Below, one piece after another: positions 1 through 9,845 of a DNA stretch of 64,000 bases. The stretch lies in contig NC_088201.1 of assembly GCF_037126465.1 (NCBI RefSeq), positions 69,896,879 to 69,960,878 on the forward strand. The letters are read 5' to 3'. Origin of the DNA: Ornithodoros turicata (Eukaryota > Arthropoda > Arachnida > Ixodida > Argasidae). The position numbers and the translations under genes were made by a program. Positions within the stretch are counted from its first letter, which is position 1, and every line of letters starts with the position of its first letter. The notes under the pieces are model-generated. The model was not told where the DNA came from. It did no database searches and saw only the letters and a list, made by a program, of their open reading frames with translations.

Positions 1-113
1 CTGCCTCCCGTTTTTTCTAATACCTATTTCATTGCGCGGTCGCCCAACGTTTGAGCGGATGGCGTCAGAAGGTCACGTGGCACGTGATGCCTCCTCTCAG
101 GGTGTCCTAAGAC
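1..113. repeat. End of an interspersed/tandem repeat unit, split by a hAT insertion
   Basis: This stretch matches the ends of the units at 1500-1573 and 1740-1812 (shared text such as GGCGTCAGAAGGTCACGTGG and a CACGTG palindrome). Its last 8 bases, CCTAAGAC at 106-113, are duplicated at 1323-1330 on the far side of the hAT element. The array was therefore continuous from here to 1331 before the insertion. Confidence 0.8.
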
Positions 114-1322
114 CAGGGTGTCGAACCGAACCCGAACCCGAACCGAAAACCGTACCCGAACCGTTATTTTTGCCGGAACCGAACCCGAACCCGAACCGAA
201 ATTTTCATGACACTGTTGAACCCGAACCGGAGCGGAACCGTAAAAAATAATAGCGGTAACCGGTTCGCAACAAAACGGTTCGGACATAAAAGAAGTCAGC
301 ATAAGAGCTCCTCTCTATCCCCGAACGAAGACACATTGGTAACATCACCACGCGCCTATATCATGGATTTCAGAAATTTTCACCTAGCAGTCAGACGACG
401 ACGTATAGTAAGTATACTTTCAACATCTTTTTAACATGTTAAAGCGCAGTTGTCCTTGTGAGCGCCGCGGCTAGCGCCCTACGCACGCGGTGCGGCGTCT
501 AGTCTTCAGAGACGAGGTGCCACGCGGACGAATGAAACAGGAACGGAGTAGGCCTGTTATGTAGCTCTACAGGACGAATATGTGATCAAATAAGAGCCCA
601 AGATTTCCCTTTACACGTGAGCAGTAAAAATTAAACAAGTCAGAAACATGAGAAGTGGAGAAGGAGCGTACGCAGAACGGTGCCTGTTTGATTGGTCGTA
701 GTTTGAAAAGTAAACGTGGTTCTGCTTATTGGTAGTGCAGTTGTGTCGTGACACATTGTTTTTGTGTTGTGGATTAACTAGTACACTGCTGTGAGCTCGG
801 ACAGAGTAAGGCTGGCAGGCTTATTTTCGACATGCTTCAGTACGGTTTCAGATCGATTCACTCTGCGAAGGCAGTGTGCCGGCAAGTACTGTCGTCTATG
901 TTACGCTGTCCATCTTATTAGGCTTGCTTTAAGTGTACCTTGCTGGCACTGTGCGTGTGAAAAAAGAGATTTTGGGAACAGAAAGTAGCAGGACTACACC
1001 GCTTCATCAGCGTGGACTCTATTTGCAATAAGTGTTCATCCATTTCTCATTTCTCTCGCTAAATGGCTACCTCACCGCTAAAGACGTCAATGCAGACAAC
1101 AGCAGTAGGCTATTAGCCACGCATTTCCTGATAAAAGCTGTTTTATGGAACATATAAAACGGAAGCGTTGAACCGGTTCGCGAACCGGTTCGGGGCTGCG
1201 AACCGGTTTGCGAACCGGTTCGATTTTCGGCGTGGCCGAACCGGAACTGAACCGGAACGAAATCAAAACAACGCGAACCCGAACCCGAACCGAACCCGTA
1301 TTTTTTGCGGTTCGACACCCTG
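114..1322. mobile_element. Non-autonomous hAT-type DNA transposon
   Basis: The element is 1,209 bp. It starts with CAGGGTGTCGAACCG at 114-128 and ends with the exact reverse complement at 1308-1322, and it is flanked by an 8-bp direct repeat CCTAAGAC (106-113 and 1323-1330). A TIR beginning CAGGG and an 8-bp TSD are hallmarks of the hAT superfamily. Subterminal regions are dense in GAACCC/GAACCG and AACCGGTTCG iterations (about 121-250 and 1165-1300), a layout expected for transposase-binding repeats. The interior (about 280-1160) holds only short chance frames and no recognisable hAT transposase, so the element would depend on a transposase supplied elsewhere. It sits inside a copy of a local tandem repeat. 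Confidence 0.88.
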
Positions 1323-1330
1323 CCTAAGAC

Positions 1331-1844
1331 ACCTCTGAAAGCCCAGTGAAAAGCCAGTCAAGTGTATAAGGGGGGGGGGGGGAAATTAGCAAGAGCTCTT
1401 TGGCTGCACGTATAGCATATGTTTGTAAGGCAAACGTCGACATGCCAGTACAGGACAGCTGTTTCGGCCTTGTTGGGCCATCATCAGCACTACGCAGGCA
1501 GGCAACGTTTGAGCGAATGGCGTCAGAAGGTCACGTGGCACGTGATGCCTCCCCTCAGGGTGTCCTAAGACATCTCTGAAAGCCCATTGCAAAGCCAGTC
1601 AAGTGTATAAGGGGGGAAAAATTAGCAAGAGCTCTTTGGCTGCACCTATAGCATATGTCTGTAAGCCAAACGTCGCCATGCCAGTACTGGACAGCTGTTT
1701 TGGCCTTGTTGGGCCATCATCAGCAGTACGCAGGCAGGCAACGTTTGAGCGGATGGCGTCAGAAGGTCACGTGGCACGTGATGCCTCCCGTCAGTGTGTC
1801 CTAAGACACCTCTGAAAGCCAGTCGAGTGTATAAGGGGGGGGGG
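1331..1844. repeat. Tandem array of ~240-bp units
   Basis: Two nearly complete units (about 1331-1573 and 1574-1812) and the start of a third repeat the same order: a CTCTGAAAGCCC start, AAGTGTATAAGGGGGG with a variable G-run, GAGCTCTTTGGCTGCAC, GGACAGCTGTTT, CATCATCAGCA, then the CACGTGGCACGTGATGCCTC block. A related piece occurs in inverse orientation inside the LINE at about 36,640-36,765, so the unit also occurs dispersed. No coding sense was seen. Confidence 0.8.
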
Positions 1845-1925
1845 AAGCCATTAAAGAGACAAGTAAATGAGACTAGACGTGTTTGAAATTGACTAGTGTC
1901 ATTTACTTGTCTCTTTAATGGCTTT
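1845..1925. repeat. Foldback hairpin
   Basis: AAGCCATTAAAGAGACAAGT at 1845 pairs with the reverse complement near 1907-1925, enclosing a loop of about 20 bases with GTGTTTGAAATT. One arm (CTAGTGTCAT.TACTTGT.TCTTTAATGGCTTT) recurs at about 2180-2216, followed by a T-run. This looks like the end of a dispersed foldback element whose second copy has only one arm. Confidence 0.7.
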
Positions 1926-2225
1926 TTCCCCTCATTATAATTCACTGGCTTGCACTGTGGCATTGAGGAGTGCTCAGTCACCCTCCCAGGTGTATATCGC
2001 TCGCTGAGCGACCCCTGGTTTGCCAATTCCGAACGATGCGCAGCTACCTAGAGCTGACGAGCCGCAAACACGGCGAAACACGTGTCCTCTGGTGCTGTCG
2101 CACCGTTCCATGAGTATCTGTCTCTCTGCGTGCAGCCATAGAAGGCATCTTAATATGTAATTTTGAATTTCAAACACGTCTAGTGTCATCTACTTGTTTC
2201 TTTAATGGCTTTTTTTTCCTGCATT

Positions 2226-2332
2226 GTATATATATATATATATATGAGGTAACATTGAACGTAACAGGTAACATTGAAGGTAACAACGTGTGAATAAACA
2301 TATACCCCCCCCCCCACACACACACACACACA
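2226..2332. repeat. Simple repeats (TA)n, C-run and (CA)n
   Basis: A TA microsatellite lies at 2226-2245. A run of C at 2305-2315 passes directly into (AC)n up to 2332. They carry no coding meaning and only explain the short low-complexity frames on the minus strand. Confidence 0.9.
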
Positions 2333-3371
2333 CTCATCGATGGCGCGGCGTACAACTGTGAGTGATGAACTCACCTGTTGTTACGCAGCCGGACATTTCC
2401 CAATTGCATGTCACGTGTTGGGTTTTTCATCAGGGAGAAACAATTGGGATGTGTTTCAGTGGCGTTGCAGCATAGTTGCAATGGTAGAGATACGGAGTTG
2501 TATTTTCCATAGATGAGCGCTAGGTAAATATACACGTCGAGTGCTTGAGATTGTCGATCTCCCATACTTATTATGTGGGTCTCTCCTCTAGGTGATAATC
2601 ATTGTGAGGTGACTCGATGCCAAGCGACCGACGGCTATAACTCTAACCTTTTCCGTTTTAGCGAACAAAGTATGCATTATGCTGTGTGGATGTACATGAA
2701 AATAATAATATTGGGTTGAAATTATGGAGCTGCATTTTGGTTTTCGTCTCGTTTTAAACTAGTCCACCCCTCCACTTTCAAAAACCACAGAAATAACGCG
2801 AAGCGGGTCTAGGACGTTTCACTACAGGGTATTCACTATCTGTATGAACATCGCGACACGCGGACGTTCTGGTGGACAGATAACTCGGTATAGGGGGCGT
2901 CTGGTTGAACACACTTCTTTCGTACAGGGACATCTCGGTGCAAGGGTAGTCGCGTGGGCAAGTTTTTTTCACGCCCGTTCTACTCTTGCTTGGCGGACGT
3001 AAATAATCTTACCGCAATAAGTTTACGGACGTGCCGAATTTGTCAAGGGGATTACATATATTGGAGTTTTCATGAGCGTGTAAATTCGAGGCTAAGGCAT
3101 ACCATTATTGACGCATACCTATTACTTATTACATATTACTGAGGCATACCATACCATTACCATCTCTATACCATTTTTTATGCCGACCGCAATTCATCAC
3201 AGTCCGGCGTGCCATTGCCCAAGTTGCTTTTGAAAACCCAAACCATCATTATTATCGTGTCGATGGGTATCGCCGCTGAGCAACGCAACGGCAAGTTCTA
3301 AACCAAAGTAATGTCCCATGTTATCTCCTATGTAAGTTACTTTTGCTCCACAAAAAGTGGCTTTTGCGCCA
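2333..3371. other. No gene recognised
   Basis: About 1 kb without a recognisable coding region or strong repeat. The only pattern is a short GAGGCATACCATACCATTACC-like stutter near 3140-3175 and a GATGAT/ATC triplet tract at 3366-3402 that runs into the next feature. Confidence 0.5.
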
Positions 3372-3665
3372 CTACATCACCATCATCATCATCGTCATCA
3401 TCATGGCAGCTTGAATGAAGGCATGCAAAACGAAGGCTTCGCTCACAGAGCCATAAGCGGGTTTAACATCAAGAAATACCGCCACCACTGCCATCGTACG
3501 CGGCTTTGCTTCTTCCACCGGCGTAATTAAGGCAAGGACTGAATCCATGACAGACCTGTGCCGGCGGAATCCTATCATTTCCTGCGGGACGCCTTTCGTG
3601 CCACCACTGGATTCTGTGAAGGACCATGCTTTCCAACAACTTTCTGAGGAAGCAGGTACACTGAC
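3372..3665 (-). pseudogene. Non-LTR retrotransposon RT fragment
   Basis: On the minus strand the frame ending at 3372 reads IGFRRHRSVMDSVLALITP, then VEEAKPRTMAVVAVFLDVK and AYGSV. This is the RT motif region seen in arthropod LINEs: a GFR..RS..D block, then a .VFLDVK.AYDSV block around the first catalytic Asp. Directly upstream (about 3585-3660, another frame) the text FLRKLLESMVLHRIQWW extends the same domain, so there is a frameshift near 3580-3600. Only RT fingers/palm remain, with no endonuclease and no YADD box, so it is a dead fragment. The clade is not decided. It ends in an (ATC/GAT)n tract. Confidence 0.75.
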
Positions 3666-4557
3666 CTAAAAGAAGGGAGCTGCAAGCGCTATTTCCTCGC
3701 CTTCAGCAGTGATGCCTTCACACTTTTGCGTGTACGGTTGCGCTTGCGTGTTACGTACGCTGACAGCGAGCCATTGCAACGGAACATCCTTCTGGATGGA
3801 ACGTACGCGTAAGACGCTGTACGGGGGCAGCCGTAAACGCAGTAATGTGAATCAGCCTTAAGTCGCGCTCCCTTCCATATTGCAAGGTACTTTCCCCGGT
3901 TCTCCAAGACGTATGAAATACCTCCAGTAGGCACCTCTGACACCACTCATCGCGGTTATGGATATCCCACTAAGGTGATATTGTCCGGCCCTGGCGAGGA
4001 TCGAACACCTGACACATACCAAGCGCCTTCCTAAATTCGTTTAGTGAGAAATCGATATGTATGTGCGTTTCTGTGATTGGTCGGATAGCTTGAACCAGAT
4101 ACGCAGGTCATATATGGCACATGAAAGTTGGGCTCAACAAACTATCCAACCCCCGAATTCATACATGTATCTCAACTTGAATCTCTGCCTCGACTTGCTG
4201 AAACCAGTGCCAAGGCCGAACATGGCTCGAGAATGTCGCTGGCGTATCACAAACACCCACGCTGTACCCACACTGTCGGAGCTTGCTAGCTGCAGACTTC
4301 CTCCGAGATCGAGATTAGCGTAATCTTTGTCCTCCGAACGTATTCTGGGTTATGAAAATAAAGCATTTCTTAACACGTTTGAAAATAATATTGGTTACAC
4401 TCAACATCTTGAAAAAAGAAGAAGAAAAGAAAACGCTCGTGGAAACTTGTTACAAGCTACTGCATGCGCAGTTGAGACCAAGTGTTGTTTCCATCTCGCA
4501 ACATTGTGGTAATCCAAGACGATCCATTCCAAGTTGCGAGACATGGAAGGTTTATAG
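3666..4557. other. Unassigned; possible old tRNA-SINE on the minus strand
   Basis: No gene was recognised. Near 3990-4010 the minus strand reads GTGTTCGATCCTCGC, which resembles a pol III B box (GGTTCGANNCC), so a degraded tRNA-derived SINE is possible, but no A box or TSD was found. The rest is unassigned. Confidence 0.35.
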
Positions 4558-4936
4558 CACGACCTACTACTATACTAGAGACCTGGACAGCTGGCGATCC
4601 CCTATGGGAGAGACGGGTCACGGGTTAGTTACGTTAGTGACCGCTGCAAGCGCCACATAGCATTATTGGGGAGAGGGAAGCACCCTTGCCACCGCCTTTA
4701 GTCTGCTACGCGGGGATACACGGGCTGTTGCTAAGCACGCGCTATTATCTCTCTTATACTGCTTCGTCGTTGTCAACACAGCCTACCATACATCGCCGCG
4801 GTTTCGACAAGTCACGTGGTAACGAATAGTGCGAGCTAGCGCCAAATCCCATAGCCAAGCGGCGATTGCCAGAACTACTACACCGGTGCTGGGAGCATTG
4901 CGGATGTCCAGGTCTCTAGTATAGTAGTAGGTCATG
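4558..4936. mobile_element. MITE with 28-bp perfect terminal inverted repeats
   Basis: The 28 bases at 4561-4588 (starting GACCTACTACTATACTAGAG) are the exact reverse complement of 4906-4933. Outside them an 8-base direct repeat GGTTTATA occurs at 4550-4557 and again just past the right end (about 4937-4944), compatible with an 8-bp TSD. The interior of about 320 bp has no ORF. An 8-bp TSD would fit hAT or P superfamilies, but the TIR starts are not those of the hAT at 114. The superfamily is left open. Confidence 0.75.
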
Positions 4937-5059
4937 GTTTATAGAAGGTTCAAGGAAGTCCGTGCCTCGTTTTACAGCCGACGAAAAGCATATTCTCGTT
5001 AACCAAGTAGACGAACATAAACGGATTTTGGAGTGCAAAAACAGAACAATGGAAAGGTG

Positions 5060-5154
5060 ATGGACATCGCAGGAAATCTTTGCACCGCCAAAGGATGTAG
5101 AAATCATTCGTGTGAAAGTCGGTATTCCTTCTTCCGATTTCCCGTCAATGAACG
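5060..5154 (+). CDS. Putative THAP-domain first exon
   Basis: From an ATG at 5060 the frame reads MDIAGNLCTAKGC, then RNHSC, SRYSFFRFPVNER, and stops at a good splice donor (CG|GTAAGA, GT at 5155-5156). This is the first half of a THAP zinc finger: the first Cys pair spaced C-x4-C (residues 8 and 13) and the conserved FxxFP-type block (FFRFP). THAP domains are usually split by an intron shortly after this point. The matching second exon (conserved W, C-x2-H) was not found within the next few kb, and a SINE lies at 5346. It could belong to a THAP gene or to a P-type transposase. It is supported by motif and donor only, with no upstream promoter evidence. Confidence 0.6.
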
Positions 5155-5345
5155 GTAAGACAGTTTGGTACTTTCCAATCATGGAAACAAATGCATGTCT
5201 ATCGTGCGAATTATTTTACAAGTTACGCACTAGCGTCTGAGGCGTTTCATAGTGCGGTGCCATAATTTGTAGAGTGTGGACGCTGCTAATCAGATTATGT
5301 GTGCTGGTTGCACTGCACGCGTTCCCACTCATTTTAATCCATCGG

Positions 5346-5640
5346 ACCCGCCTCGGTGGCTCTGTCGGTAGCGTGTTCGCCTTATGATCCCGAGATCGCG
5401 GGTTCGAAACCGACCGAGGACGCCAGTAACTTGGTGGCAGGGTATTAGTTGATTAGACACGCCGTCTTCCGCGAGGGACGTTAAATATGAGGTGCCGTGT
5501 GATGAGCTTTCATCGCACATTAAAGAACCCTCAGGTGGGCAAAAGCAATCCACAGACCGGCCGCTGTGGCGTCGCTCGTGATCTCAGCTGTCTCGCGACG
5601 TAAACCTCCAAGTATAAAACAAAAAAAATATATAAAGAAA
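5346..5640 (+). mobile_element. tRNA-derived SINE with 12-bp target-site duplication
   Basis: The 5' part is tRNA-like: an A-box-like GGTGGCTCTGTCGGTAGCG and a B box GGGTTCGAAACC about 35 bases later. The body (…GATGAGCTTTCATCGCAC…CCTCAGGTGGGCAAAAGC…CCGCTGTGGCGTCGCTC) ends in an A-rich tail (ACAAAAAAAATATATAAAG). The 12-bp TSD TTAATCCATCGG occurs at 5334-5345 and 5641-5652, so both ends are exact. A 3' fragment of the same family occurs at 46,722-46,800. Confidence 0.92.
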
Positions 5641-5652
5641 TTAATCCATCGG

Positions 5653-6164
5653 TCGCTCAATTTAATCCCAGCGCCACCCAATTGGCGCTGGAGTGTATAG
5701 GTGTAGTTTAGGAAAGCTTTGGGGATTGCTATGTGCGCATGGACCTAAGACCTTACACAACAAAAGTGTCCTTATAATGACGGAACGAGTATTGCACAAC
5801 ACTAGACCAAGTACAAGGTGAAAGAAAGGATAGTACACTGATAGATTAGAGAGTTTCAGTGCATCGTATGCTATCACTAGAGAGCGGATTTCCGGGCATA
5901 TGCCTTTTCATCCGAAGGGCGCCCAAGTGCTCTCATTTGTGCCCTAATGTCGGCCCAACATATCCCCGACACTGCTAACTTGTGACCGATAGACAGAAGT
6001 TGACTCAGTGCCCGCCATGGGAAATACGAGAAACAAAGGAAACCATCAGAAAATGGAACGAGTAAGAAACAATGGCAGAATAAGACGTTGTTTTCTCACA
6101 AATAACCAGTCTAAAGTTGTTTTTGTAGTTACGATTACCAACACACGAATGAGCATACTAAATT
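5653..6164. other. No gene recognised
   Basis: About 500 bases with no coding or strong repeat signal. The text near 5925-5975 (GCCCAAGTGC…ATGTCGGCCCAACA) resembles the GTCGG-rich block at 6350-6560. Confidence 0.4.
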
Positions 6165-6294
6165 ATAGATCCATAACTTAAAAACCCGAGACTAGGGAAA
6201 AAAAAGGACAACACAAACAAGATTGAGACCTTGTCTGTGTTGTCGTTTTTTTTTTTTTTTTCCCTAGTCTCGGGTTTTTAAGTTATGGATCTAT
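6165..6294. repeat. Long near-perfect foldback hairpin
   Basis: ATAGATCCATAACTTAAAAA at 6165 onward pairs with the reverse complement ending at 6294. The arms of about 55-60 bases include CCCGAGACTAGGGAAAA and GGACAACACA, with a loop of only about 15 bases around AAGATTGAGACC. The outer text GTTATGGATCTATACCACCAG resembles the 63,110-63,145 block, so both may be ends of related Penelope/LINE-like elements. Confidence 0.8.
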
Positions 6295-6339
6295 ACCACC
6301 AGCTCGCTTGCTACCTCTCCATCCTCTCGATACTCGATA

Positions 6340-6565
6340 AATTATGTTCGCGCAACATCGGTAACAAATGGGTAGCATGTCGGTAGCATGTCGAACTGAC
6401 ATCGGCAGCATGTCGGCAGCATGTCGAAATGATATCGGGCCAATATTCTGACCCGAAATCGGCCCAACTCTGGGCGGTGTTGCAAAGTGTATGTTGGACC
6501 GATGTCGCGGGTATCGGCAGGAGCACATCCTGCCGATGTCGGCCCGACATCAGGGTGCTGCTTGG
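6340..6565. repeat. Degenerate short repeats (GTCGG/CGGCA-rich)
   Basis: Iterations of variants of CGGCAGCATGTCG and GTCGGCCCGAC occur, several of them imperfect palindromes, ending in GGTGCTGCTTGGG. Similar palindromic text with GTGCTGCTTGG is at 42,520-42,605, so this is part of a dispersed repeat family. No coding sense. Confidence 0.5.
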
Positions 6566-6570
6566 GCCGG

Positions 6571-8554
6571 TACTTGTGAACGAGCTTTGTGTTCCTCGTT
6601 TACTGTTAAGTGTTTCCTGTTAAAAATGCATTTCATGTTTGTTTTCTAAACTGAACGGAGGTCACAAGAGGGAGGGGGGTTCCATGGAGCAGTTCTACCT
6701 CCATGTGCTTTACAGCTATACAGCGGAGGATGGTACATGTTGCCCAGGATGTGAAGGCACAAATATCAAGCACGTAGCTCGCCTTTGAAATGTTAAAGGG
6801 ACTCTGACCAGAAGTTGTGGGAGCTCTTTCGTACTTGCAGTCGATAAAGCACCCAACAAGGACTCTCCATGCGAAAATTCACGCATTAAAACCCCACGGT
6901 TTCTCAAAACTCGAATTTTAAACATTCGACTTCATCCGAGTTCAGCACGCCTAGCGTCAAACCGAGAAAGCATACGTTTATATAGAATATTCACCCCGGC
7001 CCGCCATCAAAATGTCAACATGAGGGCCACTGACAACACCCACAATTGGCTGAAATGCGTCACGTGGTCAATCAGTCAATTCCCTTGATGCAATCGCATT
7101 TATATGCTAATATGTTTTTGTCACAGAGTCTCAAAAAGAAAAATATACCCTGCATTTAACACATGCAGTAGATTCTACGATTGCCTTTTCAATCTGCGTT
7201 CTGTTGTCTTGCGTTCCATATGGTTCCGTATCCGGTCAGCTGTAATGGCTGCCATATGACCAGCTTGCAAACTTGTGTGATTCCCGGCTCATCCTGCCTT
7301 TTTCGGGTCATTGCGTTGGTGTTGGAGTTGTTCACCATTTTCTGAACGTTTCACCTGTCATTGCGGCGTACTGTTCTTGATCTGCTGCGAAGCAACGAAC
7401 CTCAACGGTAGTCACTCGCCTCAGCGAAATTCTGTCTACTGCATCTCAAAGGAGCATCGGGATCTGATGATGTACTGAAAATGCTGAAGTTGAATTCTTT
7501 GAACCTTCATCTAAAGAAAGCAAGTGTGCTCTCGTGTGGTTCTGACGGAAAAGCAGTTTCAACAAGGTTGGCACATTTATTTTTCAGTTCCAAGTCTACG
7601 CGCTCAAAACCATGCAAGTGCATCCGATCATTCTCGTAGCTGTTGTGTAACACGTATGCTTTCTTACGTATCCCACAGAACCCTCCGCTTCATGAACCCA
7701 GTTATACTTTATGTGACCCTTCTGACGGCTGCTTACTAAGATATGCCGCTCTGGAGCATTGAGATGAAAAAGGTCGTGGGGGCTGCACCTCTGCTTTCGA
7801 AACATGAAACAGTCATTCCACACTGTCCTTACTGGCTTTGTATCGAGTCTGACAAATCCGACAGACCTGGACTGCCTGTTTCAAGGAAGTTTGAAATGTA
7901 AGTATGTGTTATGTTGGTTTCACATATCGCTGTACTTTTGATGCTATAGCATATCTAGCATACATTATTATTGAACACCTAGTGTGGAAAACTCGACGCC
8001 AGCCACACAATGCCAACAATTGTTTCTGGCTTTTCTTCGACTGCTTATTTCTATTATAATATTATTTTAGTATAATCGTCTGATTTTTAATAGTCAGAAT
8101 TTTTCCATGGTTTTGGCGCACTATAGCCTGAGCTGCTTATGTGCCATTAAAATTGAATCATCATCATCATCGTCATCTTTAACTGACATTATTCAATTGA
8201 AGTGCCATGTTTCAGTTGGATGCAATGATATGGCCAGATATATTTTTTGCTTTCTTTCTGGAGTTGCTCATTTCAGAAGAATAGTTATTGTGAAGTTTGT
8301 TTTCAGAAACATTAAGATGACTAAAACCAAACACTTTTCTTTCAGAGCATCCCTTATGCAACTGCATTTCAATTAAGATCTGTGTTACAAGAATGACAGA
8401 CCACTCAACAGCGAGGAACATTTCAAGGAGGAAGTGCTGGAACGAAGATGCGTTAATCTGTGTGAAAGGTGCTTTGCATGTGCCTGAGTCGAGGACATAG
8501 GTCGCAAGCTAATTTCTGTCTTCAGAAGAGGTGTCAACTATGCTCCTTCTATCT
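6571..8554. other. No gene recognised; one dispersed repeat block
   Basis: Near 6793-6815 there is TTAAAGGGACTCTGACCAGA, which recurs in reverse orientation at about 19,300-19,320; it is probably a MITE or SINE remnant. An (ATC)n tract is at about 8158-8172. Open frames at 7524-7739, 7596-7823 and 8107-8376 show no family resemblance I recognise. Confidence 0.4.
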
Positions 8555-8960
8555 ACTGACCAGCTCCACTTTTTAGGGTTCCCTGTAAACTAATGGAGCA
8601 CATCATATACAATCACGTTGTTAACCATGTTGAGTCTATCAATTTATTTTTTTAAATTCCAGCATGGATTTAGAAAAGGGTATTTAGGCAAAACTAACAT
8701 AATTCGATCACAGCATTTTAAACTCTCTTGATTTCTGGGTCCATGTAGATACACTATTTTTTTTGTAAGGGCTTTTGACTGTGCTTTACGCTCGTGTGTT
8801 GGTCAAACTAGCCTCTTTAAAATTTGATCCTGTTACCATTAACTGGATATGCAGTTTCTTGACTAACCGCAAGCGTGCCAACAATACGTGAGGAGAACCT
8901 ATCATATCGCCACCATGCAGCGTTTGTCACGTTACAATTGCATCACATCTTGATCTAGTG
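8555..8960 (+). pseudogene. Degenerate CR1/Jockey-like LINE RT fragment
   Basis: Across shifting plus-strand frames the text preserves successive RT blocks: CKLMEHIIYNHVV…HVESINLF near 8580-8645, QHGFRKGYLGKTN near 8660-8700, a KAFD-like block near 8765-8780, and VKLASLKFDPVTINW plus SFLTNRKR near 8800-8875. The order and spacing match the palm of CR1/Jockey-type non-LTR RTs. Several stops and frameshifts and no intact catalytic YADD show it is dead. A related C-terminal piece is at 41,500-42,505. Confidence 0.7.
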
Positions 8961-9172
8961 TGAAGCAAGGGCTTTTGGTGAGCGGTCTTGTATAATTACA
9001 CGTCCCTCCGTTATGTAACACCACACGGTTCTTCAACCTATGACAGATAAATAAATACATTGCCAACTAAGTTGTTTACAAGGCTCATTGCCCCATTTCA
9101 CCACATTACCGCAAGCAATTGTAGTGGCCCAGGGTATGAAGCTCGCGCCACTAATCATCGTTCAAACAAAGT

Positions 9173-9845
9173 TCATAATGTAGAATCCTGTACTGACAGC
9201 ACCGACTTAACACAACGATTGAGAACAAAGAGAGTGAACGTTTCGTCGCCCATCCCGGTGGCATCATCGCTACAACAGAGAACAGTCAAAAACATCATCA
9301 AAGGAGTCAACGCAGTGGTGTGCATTCCTTTTATCCAAGATGAAACACCGTGATACGCCATTTAAAGGGTACTGTGCCAATCAGGCATTAAAACTGTGCA
9401 TATACAGTTAAGGGCATAGACTGTGATGCAACCTACATTGGCGAGACAGACAAGAGACGTGGGACAAGACTAAAAGAGCACATAAGAGACGTTGCCAGGG
9501 CTTCTAATGCTACTCAAACCAGGACCGCATTAACCTACCATTGTTGGCCTAAGGGACATGTATTTAATTTTGATGGTGTGGTAACCTTTGCACATGACTA
9601 GCGATGTGACCCTAGAAAGTCCCTGAAAGTCCTGGTTTATCAGACGTGATGCATCAGCCTGTAATACAAACCGTTGCCCCTATCGGATGTGTATAACGCG
9701 CTCGTAGATAAGTAAGCTGATGTGCTCATCTTTGGCCTCTGTTGTACTGATGATGCCACCCGGATAGGCGGCAAAACGTTTACGCTCTGTTTTTAATCGT
9801 TGTGTTAAGCGGTGTTTGCAGTAAATGATGTTACATTATGAGGTC
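9173..9845 (+). pseudogene. Penelope-like element 3' part with GIY-YIG endonuclease, between inverted arms
   Basis: The plus strand reads VVCIPFIQ near 9315 and SGIKTVHIQL near 9380 (frame broken by stops), then DATYIGETDKRRGTRLKEH at about 9425-9480, followed by a CWPKGHVFNF block. The order RT-distal linker, C.aTYIGET…R..EH, GH.F is that of the C-terminal GIY-YIG nuclease of Penelope-like retroelements. It would nick target DNA for priming. The fragment is bracketed by arms of about 105 bp in inverse orientation (about 9173-9280 and 9735-9845) that share GATGATGCCACC, GGCGRCRAAACGTT and AATCGTTGTGTTAAG. Inverted partial copies are typical of Penelope elements. Stops and frameshifts make it inactive. 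Confidence 0.75.
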
